Source: Bordetella genomosp. 1
Lineage (GTDB): Bacteria; Pseudomonadota; Gammaproteobacteria; Burkholderiales; Burkholderiaceae_B
Length of the DNA stretch: 64,000 bases
Assembly (NCBI RefSeq): GCF_002261335.1
Contig: NZ_NEVL01000003.1
Span: 1,488,001 to 1,552,000 of the forward strand
Direction: 5' to 3'
This document shows positions 1 to 8,787 of the stretch, in pieces. The first letter of the stretch is position 1. Every line of letters begins with the position of its first letter. The notes under the pieces are model-generated. The model searched no databases and had not been told where the DNA came from. It saw only the letters and a list, made by a program, of their open reading frames with translations. Both the position numbers and the translations under genes were made by a program.

Positions 1-563
1 TGTTCATCCCGCCGGCGGTGCGACTCGGCCTCGTGGCCGAGTGCGACCTCGAGGCCGTGGCGCTGGGCCTGGCGTGGCTGGATGAACATCCGGGCGAGCT
101 GGCGGTGCGCATCGCCCTGCCCTCGCTGCGCAGCCCCGCCTTCCTGACCCACCTGGCCGACCGGCTCGAGGCGCAGCCGGCGCTGGCCGCGCGACTGTTC
201 GTCGAGGTAGACGCGCACGGCCTGGTCGAGGCGCCGCAGGACGTCGCCGCCCTGGGCCGGGTGCTCAACCATGCCGGCGCGCGGCTGGGCTTGCGCCGCC
301 TGGCCCAGCAGTTCGCCGCCGTGGCGCAGCTGCACACCGTGCCGCTCGCCTATGTAAAGCTGGGCGGCGGCTTCGTGGGCGGCATGTCGCAAAGCCCCGG
401 CAGCCAACAGCTCACGGCCTCCGTGCTGCAGACGGCGCGCAGCCTGGGCATCGAGGTCTACGCGGAGGATGTGCCCGACGCGGCGACGCGCCGCATCCTG
501 TCGGGCCTGGGCATCGACGTCATGCGCGGGCCCGGCGTCATGCCGCAGAACCAGGGCGACTGA
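1..563 (+). CDS. LapD-like degenerate EAL-domain protein, C-terminal part
   Basis: The reading frame is open from the left edge, so the start of the gene lies outside the window and only about 187 C-terminal residues are visible. They match, nearly block for block, the EAL part of the fusion protein encoded at 5052-7823: an RLGLxAxCD stretch, DAHGLV, GARLGLRRLAQQF, PLAYVKLGGGFV. The acidic and lysine residues that coordinate metal and water in active EAL phosphodiesterases are not in the expected places, so this is more likely a cyclic-di-GMP binding receptor of the LapD type than an enzyme. The missing N-terminal part, which would show membrane segments and a GGDEF domain, cannot be judged. 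Confidence 0.75.
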   Translation, partial: FIPPAVRLGLVAECDLEAVALGLAWLDEHPGELAVRIALPSLRSPAFLTHLADRLEAQPALAARLFVEVDAHGLVEAPQDVAALGRVLNHAGARLGLRRLAQQFAAVAQLHTVPLAYVKLGGGFVGGMSQSPGSQQLTASVLQTARSLGIEVYAEDVPDAATRRILSGLGIDVMRGPGVMPQNQGD

Positions 564-604
564 GCCGTCCCTGCACGATCACCCGTGCCGGCGCGCCGCG
601 CCGG

Positions 605-725
605 TGCCTCGTGCCGGTCCCTTGTGCCGGTGCCTTGTGCCGGCGCGCCTGCGGCCACCCTGCGGACGGCCCCCGCTCGCCCCCCGCTCGCCCCCCGCTC
701 GCCCCCCGCTCGCCCCCCGCTCGCG
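605..725. repeat. short GC-rich tandem repeats in an intergenic region
   Basis: The 359-base gap between the EAL gene and the phasin-like gene holds no convincing gene. It contains three 13-base units ending in TTGTGCCGG or close variants (605-643), then four full and one partial 11-base units of GCTCGCCCCCC (675-725). Further copies of CCCCCTGCGCGCGCC-like sequence follow to about 816. Several long frames cross the region but are only a by-product of the repeats. Confidence 0.8.
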
Positions 726-922
726 CCCCGATTGCCGCCCCCTGCGCGCGCCACCCTGCGGGTGCCCCCGCGGGCGCCCTCTGCAGGCCCCCTGCAGTCG
801 CCCCCTGCGCGCGCCCCGTCCGGCACGGCGCTTGCGTGGCGAGCCTGCCCCGCCCGCTCGCGGCGGCGCCGGCGCAATCGTGCCCCCGGCGCAGGCCCGG
901 GCGGCTCACCGAGGAGCTCCCC

Positions 923-1348
923 ATGGCATCCCGACGCCGCGGCAACGCCGCCACGCTCTCCCGCAACGCCGCCGAGCTCGCGCTCGCCACGCCCCAGGTC
1001 ATGGCGCACCGCCTGGCGCGGCTGGCCCTCGCCGGCCCCACCTGGTCGCCGCGCGACCGCAAGGAATTCACGTTGATGGGCATGGAAAAGGTCGGCGCCT
1101 TCGCGCAGGCCTGGAACGCCATGTTCTGGTCCGGCGTGGTCAGCAGCCAGACCATCGCGATGCAGTACTGGTCGGCCTGCTTCATGCCCTGGCTGGGCAC
1201 GCGCCGCACCGAAGACGTGATGCGGCAATGGCAGCGCGCCGGCCTCACCGCGATGGGCCGTGGCCTGGCGCCGATTCACGCCAAGGCCACGGCCAACGCC
1301 CGCCGCCTGGCCACGACGCCGTTGCTGCCGATCGGCGGCAAGCGCTGA
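923..1348 (+). CDS. phasin-like polyhydroxyalkanoate granule protein
   Basis: A 141-residue protein. The start at 923 is chosen because GAGGAG lies at 911-916 at good spacing and the sequence before it is repeat-rich. It begins with a basic stretch (ASRRRGN), followed by ELALATPQVMAHRL and RDRKEFTLMGMEKVGAFAQAW. This resembles short Burkholderiales phasins, helical proteins that coat polyhydroxyalkanoate granules and carry a similar TPQVxAHR segment. No catalytic motif is visible. It ends 5 bases before a hairpin shared with the convergent M48 gene. Assignment is from recalled family similarity. A general stress or granule-associated role is inferred. Confidence 0.6.
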   Translation: MASRRRGNAATLSRNAAELALATPQVMAHRLARLALAGPTWSPRDRKEFTLMGMEKVGAFAQAWNAMFWSGVVSSQTIAMQYWSACFMPWLGTRRTEDVMRQWQRAGLTAMGRGLAPIHAKATANARRLATTPLLPIGGKR

Positions 1349-1353
1349 AAAGC

Positions 1354-1380
1354 AACACGGCCGGAAGACCCGGCCGTGTT
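1354..1380. terminator. bidirectional hairpin between convergent genes
   Basis: Perfect 11-base inverted repeat AACACGGCCGG / CCGGCCGTGTT with a 5-base loop, lying between the stop of the phasin-like gene and the stop of the M48 gene. The stem flanks are A- and T-ended, as in a bidirectional terminator, though there is no long T run. Confidence 0.7.
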
Positions 1381-1418
1381 GAGACATTAGCCCGCGCCCG
1401 CGCGGGGCCGCGGCGCGC

Positions 1419-2270
1419 TCAGCGCTTGCCGCGCGCCTGCTCGTAGAGCGGCAACACCTGCTGCGAGGTGGCCTGCAACTCGCTGATGCGGGTCGAGGCC
1501 GAGGGGTGGGTGGAGAGGAATTCGGGCGGCGAATCGCCGCCGGCCGCCGCGCCCATTTTCTGCCACAGCGTCACCGCGGCGCGCGGATCGAAGCCCGCGC
1601 GCGCGGCGAGCTCCACGCCCATGCGGTCGGCCTCGGTCTCGTGGGTGCGGCTGTTGGGCAGCGTGAACATCACCTCGCTGAGCTTGCCGCCCAGGTCGGA
1701 GGCGGCCGACGAGCCGGTGGCCATCGACAGCACCTGCAGGCCGATGCTGGTGGCCATCTGCTGCGACACCCGCTCGCGCGCATGTTCGCGCAGCGCATGC
1801 GCGATCTCATGGCCGAGCACCGCCGCGAGCTCGTCGTCGGTGGGCTTGACCTTGCTCAGCAGGCCCGTGTAGACCGCGATCTTGCCGCTCGGCATGCACC
1901 AGGCGTTGACCTCATCGACCGACAGCACGTGCACTTCCCAGGGCCAGCCGGCGGCGTCGGCACGAAACACGCCGACCTGCGCGATCAGCCGCTGCGAGAT
2001 CGCCTTCACGCGATTGACCTGGGTCGCATCGCGGTCGAGCAGGTTCTTGCTGCGGGCTTCCTGGATGATCTCGGAATACTGCTGCGCGGCTTCCTGGTTG
2101 AGCTGCTGCTCGGGCACCAGGCTCGACATGTATTGCTTGCGGTCGACCCCGACCGAACCCGACTGGGTGGTATTGACGCTGGCGCAACCGGTGAGGATGG
2201 CCAGCGCGGTGGCCGCGGCGGCCAGGGCGGCGCGGCGCAGCCAGGGCGAGGGATTCATCATAGGCGTCAT
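1419..2270 (-). CDS. M48-family metalloprotease lipoprotein
   Basis: A 283-residue protein with a lipoprotein signal: hydrophobic stretch from about residue 14 and lipobox LTGC with Cys29. The zinc-protease motif HEIAH is at residues 154-158, and a downstream HETEAD supplies the third ligand glutamate typical of M48 peptidases. Proteins of this build (LoiP/YcaL-like) act at the inner face of the outer membrane in envelope protein quality control. The start used gives MTPMMNPS; an internal Met four or five codons later is also possible. It lies downstream of aroC on the same strand with a 63-base gap. Confidence 0.9.
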   Translation of the reverse strand: MTPMMNPSPWLRRAALAAAATALAILTGCASVNTTQSGSVGVDRKQYMSSLVPEQQLNQEAAQQYSEIIQEARSKNLLDRDATQVNRVKAISQRLIAQVGVFRADAAGWPWEVHVLSVDEVNAWCMPSGKIAVYTGLLSKVKPTDDELAAVLGHEIAHALREHARERVSQQMATSIGLQVLSMATGSSAASDLGGKLSEVMFTLPNSRTHETEADRMGVELAARAGFDPRAAVTLWQKMGAAAGGDSPPEFLSTHPSASTRISELQATSQQVLPLYEQARGKR

Positions 2271-2333
2271 GAGGGTCTCCGGCGGGGGTCAGGGGCAGTC
2301 AGGGCGCGTGGCGCGCGGGCAAAGCCCGGGGCT

Positions 2334-3392
2334 TCAACCGCACTGGCCGCGATGGATCAGCGCGTGGTCGATCAGCACCAGCGCCAGCAGCGCCTCGGCG
2401 ATCGGCGTGGCGCGGATGCCCACGCAGGGATCGTGCCGGCCGAGCGTCTGCACCACGGTGGGCTCGCCCGCGCGGTTCACGGAACGGCGCTCCACGCGGA
2501 TGCTGGAGGTGGGCTTGATCGCCAGCGACACGGTGATGGGCTGGCCGGTGGAAATGCCACCCAGCACGCCGCCGGCGTGATTGGACAGGAAGCCGTCGGG
2601 GGTGATCTCGTCGCCGTGCTCCGAGCCGCGCTGCGCGATGCTGGCGAAGCCCGCGCCGATCGACACGCCCTTGACGGCGTTCAGGCCCATCATGGCGTGG
2701 GCGATGTCGGCGTCGAGGCGGTCGTAGATCGGCGTGCCCCAGCCGGCCGGCAGGCCTTCGGCCACGACTTCGATGCGCGCGCCGATGGAGTCGCCATCGC
2801 GGCGCAGTTCGTCCATGTAGTTTTCGAGCTGTTCGACCACGCCGGCATTGGGCGCGTAGAACGCGTTGTTGGGCACTTCATCCCAGGATTCGAACGGGAT
2901 CTCGATCGGGCCGAGCTGGCTCATGTAGCCGCGCACCCGCACGCCGAATTCGCTCGCCAGCCATTTCTTGGCCACGGCGCCGGCCGCCACGGTGGGCGCC
3001 GTCAGGCGGGCCGACGAGCGGCCGCCGCCGCGCGGATCGCGCACGCCGAACTTGCTCCAGTAGGTGTAGTCGGCGTGGCCCGGACGGAAGGTGTCGGCGA
3101 TGTTCGAGTAATCCTTGCTGCGCGCGTCGGTGTTGCGGATCAGCAGCCCGATCGGCGTGCCGGTCGTGACGCCCTCGTACACGCCGGACAGGATCTCGAC
3201 CTGGTCGGCCTCCTGGCGCTGCGTGACGTGGCGCGACGTGCCGGGACGGCGGCGGTCGAGCTCGCGCTGGATGTCGGCCGCTTCCAGCGGCAGTCCGGGC
3301 GGGCATCCGTCGATCACACAGCCAATCGCGGGGCCGTGCGACTCGCCGAAGTTGGTAACGGTAAAGAGAGTGCCTAAGGTATTGCCGGACAT
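2334..3392 (-). CDS. aroC: chorismate synthase
   Basis: A 352-residue protein, normal for the family, starting [20 protein letters not shown]. It makes chorismate from 5-enolpyruvylshikimate 3-phosphate using reduced flavin, the last step of the common aromatic pathway. Visible signatures include GESHGPAIG near the N-terminus, [11 protein letters not shown], and [15 protein letters not shown]. The frame stays open far upstream of 3392, but that sequence is antisense to the neighbouring EAL gene and has no family similarity. Cytosolic housekeeping enzyme. Confidence 0.97.
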   Translation of the reverse strand: MSGNTLGTLFTVTNFGESHGPAIGCVIDGCPPGLPLEAADIQRELDRRRPGTSRHVTQRQEADQVEILSGVYEGVTTGTPIGLLIRNTDARSKDYSNIADTFRPGHADYTYWSKFGVRDPRGGGRSSARLTAPTVAAGAVAKKWLASEFGVRVRGYMSQLGPIEIPFESWDEVPNNAFYAPNAGVVEQLENYMDELRRDGDSIGARIEVVAEGLPAGWGTPIYDRLDADIAHAMMGLNAVKGVSIGAGFASIAQRGSEHGDEITPDGFLSNHAGGVLGGISTGQPITVSLAIKPTSSIRVERRSVNRAGEPTVVQTLGRHDPCVGIRATPIAEALLALVLIDHALIHRGQCG

Positions 3393-3430
3393 GGGATTTT
3401 TCTGGGAAGCGGGGTTGATGCCAGCCCAGA

Positions 3431-4804
3431 TTATGACACCGACGCCGCCAGAATCCGTATCTGGTGGGCCGGCACGGGCCGGCCGAGCAGGAATCCCTGC
3501 ATGTAACGGCAGCCCATGCGGCTCAGGATGTCGCGCTGGGCCTCGGTCTCGACGCCCTCGGCCACCACCATCAGGCCCAGGGCCCGGCACATGCCCATCA
3601 GGGCCGACACCAGCTCCTGGCTGACCACGTCCGACTCGATCTCCGCCACGAAGCCGCGGTCGAGCTTGACCCAGTCGATCGGCAGGCGGCGCAGGTGCGT
3701 GAGGCTGGAGTAGCCGGCGCCGAAGTCGTCGAGCGCCACCTGCACGCCGCGGGCGCGCAGCGCATTGAGGGTGGCGACGTGGCGTTCGTATTGCAGGATG
3801 AAGACCGACTCGGTGATCTCGAGCACGAGGCGATGCGGCGACAGCCGGCTGTTGGCCAGCACGTGCGCCACCTGCAGCGGCAGCTCGTCGGCATACATCT
3901 GGCGCACCGACACGTTCACGTGCAGGATCCACGACGCCGGCCAGGTGACGGCGCGGGCGCAGGCCGTCTCGAGCACCCACGCGCCCAGCGCCACGATCAG
4001 CCCGGTGCGTTCGGCCAGCTCGATCACCACCAGTGGCGACACGTCGCCATGCACCGGATGGTGCCAGCGCAGTAGCGCCTCGCATCCCTGTATCACACCG
4101 GAGTCGGTGTCGCAGACGGGCTGGTAGTGCACCTCGAACTGATCCATCGACGACGAGGCCAGCGCCACGCGCAGGTCGTGTTCGAGGCCCTGGAAATGAC
4201 GCTGGCGCTCCAGCATGGCCGGCTCGAACAGGTTCCATGCCGGGCCGCCTTCGTCGAGCTGCAGCATGGCGATGTGCAGGCTGCGCTCGAGTTCGTCGAA
4301 GTCGGCGCCGTGCTCGGGATAGAGCGCGGCCGACAGCCGGAAGCCCACGATCAGGGGTTGCCCGCGCAACTCGTAGGGCCAGGACAGCTGTTCGAGGATG
4401 TGCGGCGCGAGCTCGGCGATCTGCCAGGCCTCGACGTCGGGCGCCCACACCATGAAGGAATCGGTGGAGTAGCGCGCCACCAGAAAGTCGTCGGAGAGCT
4501 CGTGCAGGCGCTGCGCGACCATGGCGAGCAGGGTCTTGTTGTCGGCCATGTTGAGCATGGCCGACAATGACGGGTGCTGGATCAGCTTGACCAGCAACAC
4601 GGTATCTTGCGTGGCGATGGCGCCGCTGCGGCGCATGCTGCGCTCGACTTTCTGGCGCAGTGAGTCGGGCGTGAGCGCGCCCGTAAGCGAATCGCGCGCC
4701 AGGCGGCGACGCAATCGATACTCTCTACATACAAAGAAAATCAGTGTGGCGGCAAAAGCCACTCCCGGCAGCAGACTCTGTCCCACCAGGTCATCCAATC
4801 CCAC
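3431..4804 (-). CDS. EAL-domain cyclic-di-GMP phosphodiesterase with degenerate GGDEF
   Basis: A 457-residue protein with one N-terminal membrane segment (about residues 9-27). A GGDEF-like domain follows whose signature has decayed to STDSF (113-117), so it should not make cyclic-di-GMP. The C-terminal EAL domain looks active: EALLRW with E242, [24 protein letters not shown], and AEGVETEAQ are all present. It should hydrolyse cyclic-di-GMP to pGpG at the inner membrane. The gene is divergent from the receptor-kinase fusion at 5052 and just upstream of aroC. Substrate control by the degenerate domain (for example GTP binding) is a known theme in the family but not visible here. Confidence 0.93.
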   Translation of the reverse strand: MGLDDLVGQSLLPGVAFAATLIFFVCREYRLRRRLARDSLTGALTPDSLRQKVERSMRRSGAIATQDTVLLVKLIQHPSLSAMLNMADNKTLLAMVAQRLHELSDDFLVARYSTDSFMVWAPDVEAWQIAELAPHILEQLSWPYELRGQPLIVGFRLSAALYPEHGADFDELERSLHIAMLQLDEGGPAWNLFEPAMLERQRHFQGLEHDLRVALASSSMDQFEVHYQPVCDTDSGVIQGCEALLRWHHPVHGDVSPLVVIELAERTGLIVALGAWVLETACARAVTWPASWILHVNVSVRQMYADELPLQVAHVLANSRLSPHRLVLEITESVFILQYERHVATLNALRARGVQVALDDFGAGYSSLTHLRRLPIDWVKLDRGFVAEIESDVVSQELVSALMGMCRALGLMVVAEGVETEAQRDILSRMGCRYMQGFLLGRPVPAHQIRILAASVS

Positions 4805-5051
4805 GGAGCCCCCTTCTCGCGAGTACAGCGCCGGTGTCAGACACCGTCACGGGTATCAGCGGGATTATGCATGATTTGATACGAATTCAACCGGATATTT
4901 AGCGCCGGTTTCTGCATAAAGGCGCTCGAATCCGGGAAAGCGATTAGGCCGTCCGTCCCGCCGGCAATGTTTTGATTCGTATGTTGAGAAAAATCACTAC
5001 ACTGGGAAACATCTTCGAAGCCGGGCGCGCGCCCTTCTTTCTCCCCCCTCG

Positions 5052-7823
5052 ATGCCTTTGCTCCCACGTCTCGCCCGGGCGGTGCTGCCTCCGCTGCTCG
5101 CCCTCTGGATCGGCGCACAAGCGCTCGGCGCCTGGTCCGGCTGGCGCATCGCGCTCGATGGCCAGCGCGAGCATGCCGACCTGATCGCACGCGCTTACGC
5201 CACGGTGCTCGATCAGGGCGCCGCGCCCGCCGCTGCCGCGCCGCGTCTCGCCCTGCCGCAGGGCATGAGCGTGGCCATCTTCGAGAACGAGCGCCTCGCG
5301 CTCACGCTGCCCGACACGGCGGCCTCGGCCACCCGCACCCTTGCCCGCGCGCCCTGGCGCAGCGCGGACGGCGCGCGCCAGGGCGAGGTGGTGGTGGGCG
5401 CCCTGCCCCTGGCGCCGCCGCCGGCGCTCTGGCACGCGGCGGGCCTGCTGCTGTTGCTGGGCGTGGCGGCCGCCGCGTGGCTGCTGTGGAATCTGCGCGC
5501 CGGCCGCCGGCGCTGGCAAGCGGGCCCGGTGGCCCGGCTGGCCGAACACGTGCGCCAGGCCGGCAGCCAGGCCGCCGCAGGCGATGAGCGCGGCGACTTC
5601 GGCGCCGTCCACAGCGCGCTCGACGAGCGCGACGCCCAGCATCAACGCCAGCTCGCGGAGCGCGACGAGCGCATCGCGGCCCTCGAAAACGAAGCCCGCT
5701 ACGACGCCGTCACGCGCCTGATGAACCGGCGCGTGTTCTTCGACGTGTTCCGCAATGCGCTGCGCGCGCCGGGCCAGGGCAATCCGGCCGGCCACGTGCT
5801 GATCTTCCGCCAGCGCGACATGGCAGAGATCAACCGCCACATGCATCACGAGGCCACCGATCAATGGCTGCGCCTGACCGCCACGCACCTGAGCCAGACG
5901 CTCAGCAGCAACGGCGGCGTCGGCAGCATGCTGGCGCGCATCAACGGCTCGGACTTCGCCGCCCTGCTGCCCGACGGCAGCGGCCGGGCCGCGCGCGAGC
6001 TGGCCGAACACATCCGGCGCGAGCTGCGGCTGCGCCGCCTGCCGCTCAAGACCGGCCAGTGGTGCCGCTGGGCGCTCGCGCTCACCGCCTATCGCGCCAA
6101 CGAGCAGGTCGGTACCGTGCTCGCCCGCCTGGATCACGCGCTGATGCGCGCCGAGATCTCCAACAGCGACGAGCTGCAGCTCGCCGACGACAGCAGCGCC
6201 ACGCGCGTCGACGGCGAATACAGCTGGCAGGACATCCTGGTGCGCGCGCTCGAAGAGCATCGCTTCTTCCTGCGCCGCGAGACCCGCCGCGACACGCTCG
6301 GCAACGTGATGCACTACAAGGCCACCCTGTGGCTGCGCGATCCCGGCGCGACCGAGCCGATCCATTCGTCGCAGTTCATGCCGCCGGCCAGCCGCCTGGG
6401 CCTGGCCGCCGACTGCGACATCCAGTCGGTGCGGCTGGCGCTCGACCAGCAGGTCGGCGCGCCGGGCGAGCTCGCGGTGCAGCTGGCCCCCGCCTCGCTC
6501 GATCAGCCCTCGTTCCGCCAGCGCCTGCGGCGCCTGCTCGAAGACCGGCCGGCGCTGGCGCGCCGCCTGGTGCTCGAGATCGATGCGCACGGCCTGGTCG
6601 ATTACTTCGAGGGCGTGCAGGCGCTGTGCGAGATCGCCGCGTCGGCGGGTGCGCGCGTGGGCGTGCGCCGTCTGTCCGAACAGTTCGCCGCGCTCGAGCG
6701 CCTGCACCAGTTGCCGCTGGCCTATCTGAAGATCGGCGGCAGCTTCGTGCACAGCCTCGCCGCCAGCCCCGGCAACCGCCATCTCGCCGCCACGGTCGCG
6801 CAGACCGCGCGCACGCTGGGCGTGCCCGCGTACGCGCAGCACGCCCCCGACCAGGCCATCCGCGAGTTGCTCGGCTCGCTCGGCTTCGTCGTGCTCGAGG
6901 CCGAGGAGATCAACGAATCCACGCTGCACGCGCTCGACGATGAAGACGAGATCGAGGCCGCGCCGCCCGCCGCCGACACGCTGGCCGTGCACGCACCGGC
7001 GGCCGACGGCGCCGGGGCCGGCAGCGGCGAGGCCGCGTTGCCCGCCTGGCCGCTGAGCGGCAGCGGCGTGTCGCGCAAGCGCCAGGAGCAGGCCGACCAG
7101 CGCCTGTCGGAGCTGGCGGGCGCGCTGCAGGCGCAGCGCCAGATGCACTCGCTGCTGTCGCACGAGCTGCGCACGCCGGCCGCCACCATCAGCGCCGCCG
7201 CGCAATCGCTCGAGACCATCCTGGCCGGCAGCGGCCAGGAGGTCGACAGCCGGCTCGCCCGCATCCGCCGCGCGGTAACTCGCATGATCGACATGCTGGA
7301 CACGGTGCTCAGCCCGCAGCGCCAGCACGACCAGGCGCTCACGCCGCGCCCCGAATCCTGCGACCTGGGCGAGCTGGTGCGCGAGACGGCCGCCAGCATC
7401 CAGCCCGACACCGCGCACCTGCTGGTGGTCAACACCGAGCCGCACGTGCCGGTGCTGTGCGACCCGCTGCTGACCGGGCTGGTGCTGCGCAACCTGATCC
7501 AGAACGCGATCAAGTATTCGCCGGCCGACAAGTCGATCCAGATCGACGCGGGGCTGTCGAGCGGCGCGCATGGCGCGCTGGCCTGGCTGGCCGTGACCGA
7601 CCAGGGCAGCGGCATCGACGAGGCCGACGCCGAGCAGATCTTCGAGCCGCACTTCCGCCGCGCGGCCCATCGCGAGACGCCGGGCAGCGGCCTGGGCCTG
7701 CACCTGGCGCGCCAGATCTGCATCAGCCAGGGCGGCTCGCTGACCGTGCAGACCCAGCCCGGCCAGGGCGCCCGCTTCGTGATCGCCCTGCCCACGCCGG
7801 CGGCGGCCGGCCGGCGCGGCTGA
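5052..7823 (+). CDS. LapD-like degenerate GGDEF-EAL receptor fused to a histidine kinase
   Basis: A 923-residue membrane protein. Two membrane segments (about 8-28 and 126-148) enclose a periplasmic region of about 100 residues, followed by a HAMP-like stretch. A GGDEF-like domain starts at YDAVTRLMNRR (217-227), but its signature is NGSDF (298-302). An EAL-like domain has KATL (423-426) in place of EAL, and the DDFGAG and EVE-type motifs are gone. This is the layout of the cyclic-di-GMP receptor LapD. After a linker (about 640-690) comes a complete kinase core: LLSHELRTP with His704, N-box RNLIQNAIKYSP (Asn814, Asn818), DQGSGID from Asp850, and PGSGLGLHL. The inferred role is cyclic-di-GMP controlled phosphotransfer, with the convergent regulator at 7891-8628 the obvious partner. 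Confidence 0.88.
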   Translation: MPLLPRLARAVLPPLLALWIGAQALGAWSGWRIALDGQREHADLIARAYATVLDQGAAPAAAAPRLALPQGMSVAIFENERLALTLPDTAASATRTLARAPWRSADGARQGEVVVGALPLAPPPALWHAAGLLLLLGVAAAAWLLWNLRAGRRRWQAGPVARLAEHVRQAGSQAAAGDERGDFGAVHSALDERDAQHQRQLAERDERIAALENEARYDAVTRLMNRRVFFDVFRNALRAPGQGNPAGHVLIFRQRDMAEINRHMHHEATDQWLRLTATHLSQTLSSNGGVGSMLARINGSDFAALLPDGSGRAARELAEHIRRELRLRRLPLKTGQWCRWALALTAYRANEQVGTVLARLDHALMRAEISNSDELQLADDSSATRVDGEYSWQDILVRALEEHRFFLRRETRRDTLGNVMHYKATLWLRDPGATEPIHSSQFMPPASRLGLAADCDIQSVRLALDQQVGAPGELAVQLAPASLDQPSFRQRLRRLLEDRPALARRLVLEIDAHGLVDYFEGVQALCEIAASAGARVGVRRLSEQFAALERLHQLPLAYLKIGGSFVHSLAASPGNRHLAATVAQTARTLGVPAYAQHAPDQAIRELLGSLGFVVLEAEEINESTLHALDDEDEIEAAPPAADTLAVHAPAADGAGAGSGEAALPAWPLSGSGVSRKRQEQADQRLSELAGALQAQRQMHSLLSHELRTPAATISAAAQSLETILAGSGQEVDSRLARIRRAVTRMIDMLDTVLSPQRQHDQALTPRPESCDLGELVRETAASIQPDTAHLLVVNTEPHVPVLCDPLLTGLVLRNLIQNAIKYSPADKSIQIDAGLSSGAHGALAWLAVTDQGSGIDEADAEQIFEPHFRRAAHRETPGSGLGLHLARQICISQGGSLTVQTQPGQGARFVIALPTPAAAGRRG

Positions 7824-7843
7824 CCCGCCCGGGACCGGGCAAG

Positions 7844-7876
7844 AAAAAGCGGCGCCCGCGGGCGCCGCTTTTTTTT
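7844..7876. terminator. strong bidirectional rho-independent terminator
   Basis: A perfect 20-base palindrome (7849-7868) flanked by A's on the left and eight T's on the right. It can end transcription of both the receptor-kinase gene and the convergent response regulator gene. Confidence 0.93.
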
Positions 7877-7890
7877 GAGCTTGCCGCCGC

Positions 7891-8628
7891 TCAGGCCGCG
7901 AACACGTAGCCCTGGCCGCGCACCGACAACACCGGCAGCTTGAAGCCCGCCGATTGCGCCTTGGCGCGCAGCCGGCTGACCATCACGTCGACCCGGCGCG
8001 GTTCGAAATCGTCGGGATTCTCGGGCTGGATGATCTCGGCCAGCACCTGGCGCGTGACCGCCTTGCCGGCGCTGTCGATCAGGGTCATGAGAAAGATGCG
8101 TTCCTGCGCGTTGAGGTGCAGCGACACCCCTTCCGGGCCCACCAGCACCCAGCCGCCTTCCTGCAGCGACCACTGTGCCGAGGGCCGGCCGGCCTCGGCC
8201 ACCGCCTGGCTGGAGGCCGCCGCGGCCGCCGCGCCGCCGCGCGCCAGGCGCATGCGGCGCGCGAGGCTGCGGATCACCGAGCTGAGCTCGAGCAGATCGA
8301 CCGGCTTGGTGAGATAGACGTCGGCGCCGCCTTCCAGGCCGCGCACGCGGTCTTCGAGCGCGCCCCGGCCGGTCAGCATCACGATGCCCATGGGGCTGAG
8401 CGCCCGCAGGCGGGTCGCGACGGAGAAGCCGTCTTCGCCCGGCACGTTGGCGTCGAGGATGACGATATCGCAGGGTTGGGACTGGAGATTGCGGTAGAAC
8501 GACGCCGCGTCCGCGCAATCGAAAACCACATTGAACCCATAGCCACCCAGACCCAGGGCCAACTCTTCGCGAAAGTCTTCATCGTCTTCGAGCAGACCAA
8601 TACGCAACAATCCGTCGGCAGCCAGCAT
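7891..8628 (-). CDS. OmpR-family response regulator
   Basis: A 245-residue protein with an N-terminal receiver domain (acidic pair Asp15/Asp16, phosphorylated Asp59 in VILDANVP, Thr86, Lys108). An Ala-rich linker leads to a C-terminal winged-helix domain with VDVMVSRLRAK and VRGQGYVF. It should bind DNA when phosphorylated. AAGGGGAAG just before the ATG supports the start. It is convergent with the fusion kinase at 5052, with only a terminator between, so that kinase is the likely phosphodonor. This pairing is inferred from position. An inverted repeat upstream of the gene may be its own operator. Confidence 0.92.
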   Translation of the reverse strand: MLAADGLLRIGLLEDDEDFREELALGLGGYGFNVVFDCADAASFYRNLQSQPCDIVILDANVPGEDGFSVATRLRALSPMGIVMLTGRGALEDRVRGLEGGADVYLTKPVDLLELSSVIRSLARRMRLARGGAAAAAASSQAVAEAGRPSAQWSLQEGGWVLVGPEGVSLHLNAQERIFLMTLIDSAGKAVTRQVLAEIIQPENPDDFEPRRVDVMVSRLRAKAQSAGFKLPVLSVRGQGYVFAA

Positions 8629-8667
8629 GGCTTCCCCTTACTTCGATATGGCCCCTTGATGAAATAA

Positions 8668-8692
8668 CACATCACAGGCCGTTGATGATGTG
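8668..8692. promoter_or_regulatory. inverted repeat upstream of the response regulator gene
   Basis: CACATCA (8668-8674) and TGATGTG (8686-8692) form a 7-base inverted repeat with an 11-base spacer, 40-64 bases upstream of the response regulator start, in an AT-richer stretch. A dimeric regulator could bind here, possibly the gene product itself. No clear -35/-10 pair could be fixed. Confidence 0.4.
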
Positions 8693-8787
8693 ACAAATTT
8701 TACCCGTGATGCAACGATTTGCGCGCGAACGGACACGGGACACGCGCGAAGTGTGTCCAATCGTGGCGCCCTAGCGTCAGCGTGCGG

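Noticed and set aside
458-1387. Long open frames on both strands across the repeat region and phasin gene
   Set aside because: Their translations are Arg/Pro/Ala-rich and repetitive, arise from GC-rich tandem repeats, and have no ribosome sites or family motifs.
1506-3377. 623-codon plus-strand frame antisense to the M48 gene and aroC
   Set aside because: Classic antisense shadow in very GC-rich DNA; both opposite-strand genes have clear catalytic motifs.
4944-7703. 919-codon minus-strand frame across the receptor-kinase gene
   Set aside because: Antisense shadow; the plus-strand product shows ordered domains and kinase boxes.
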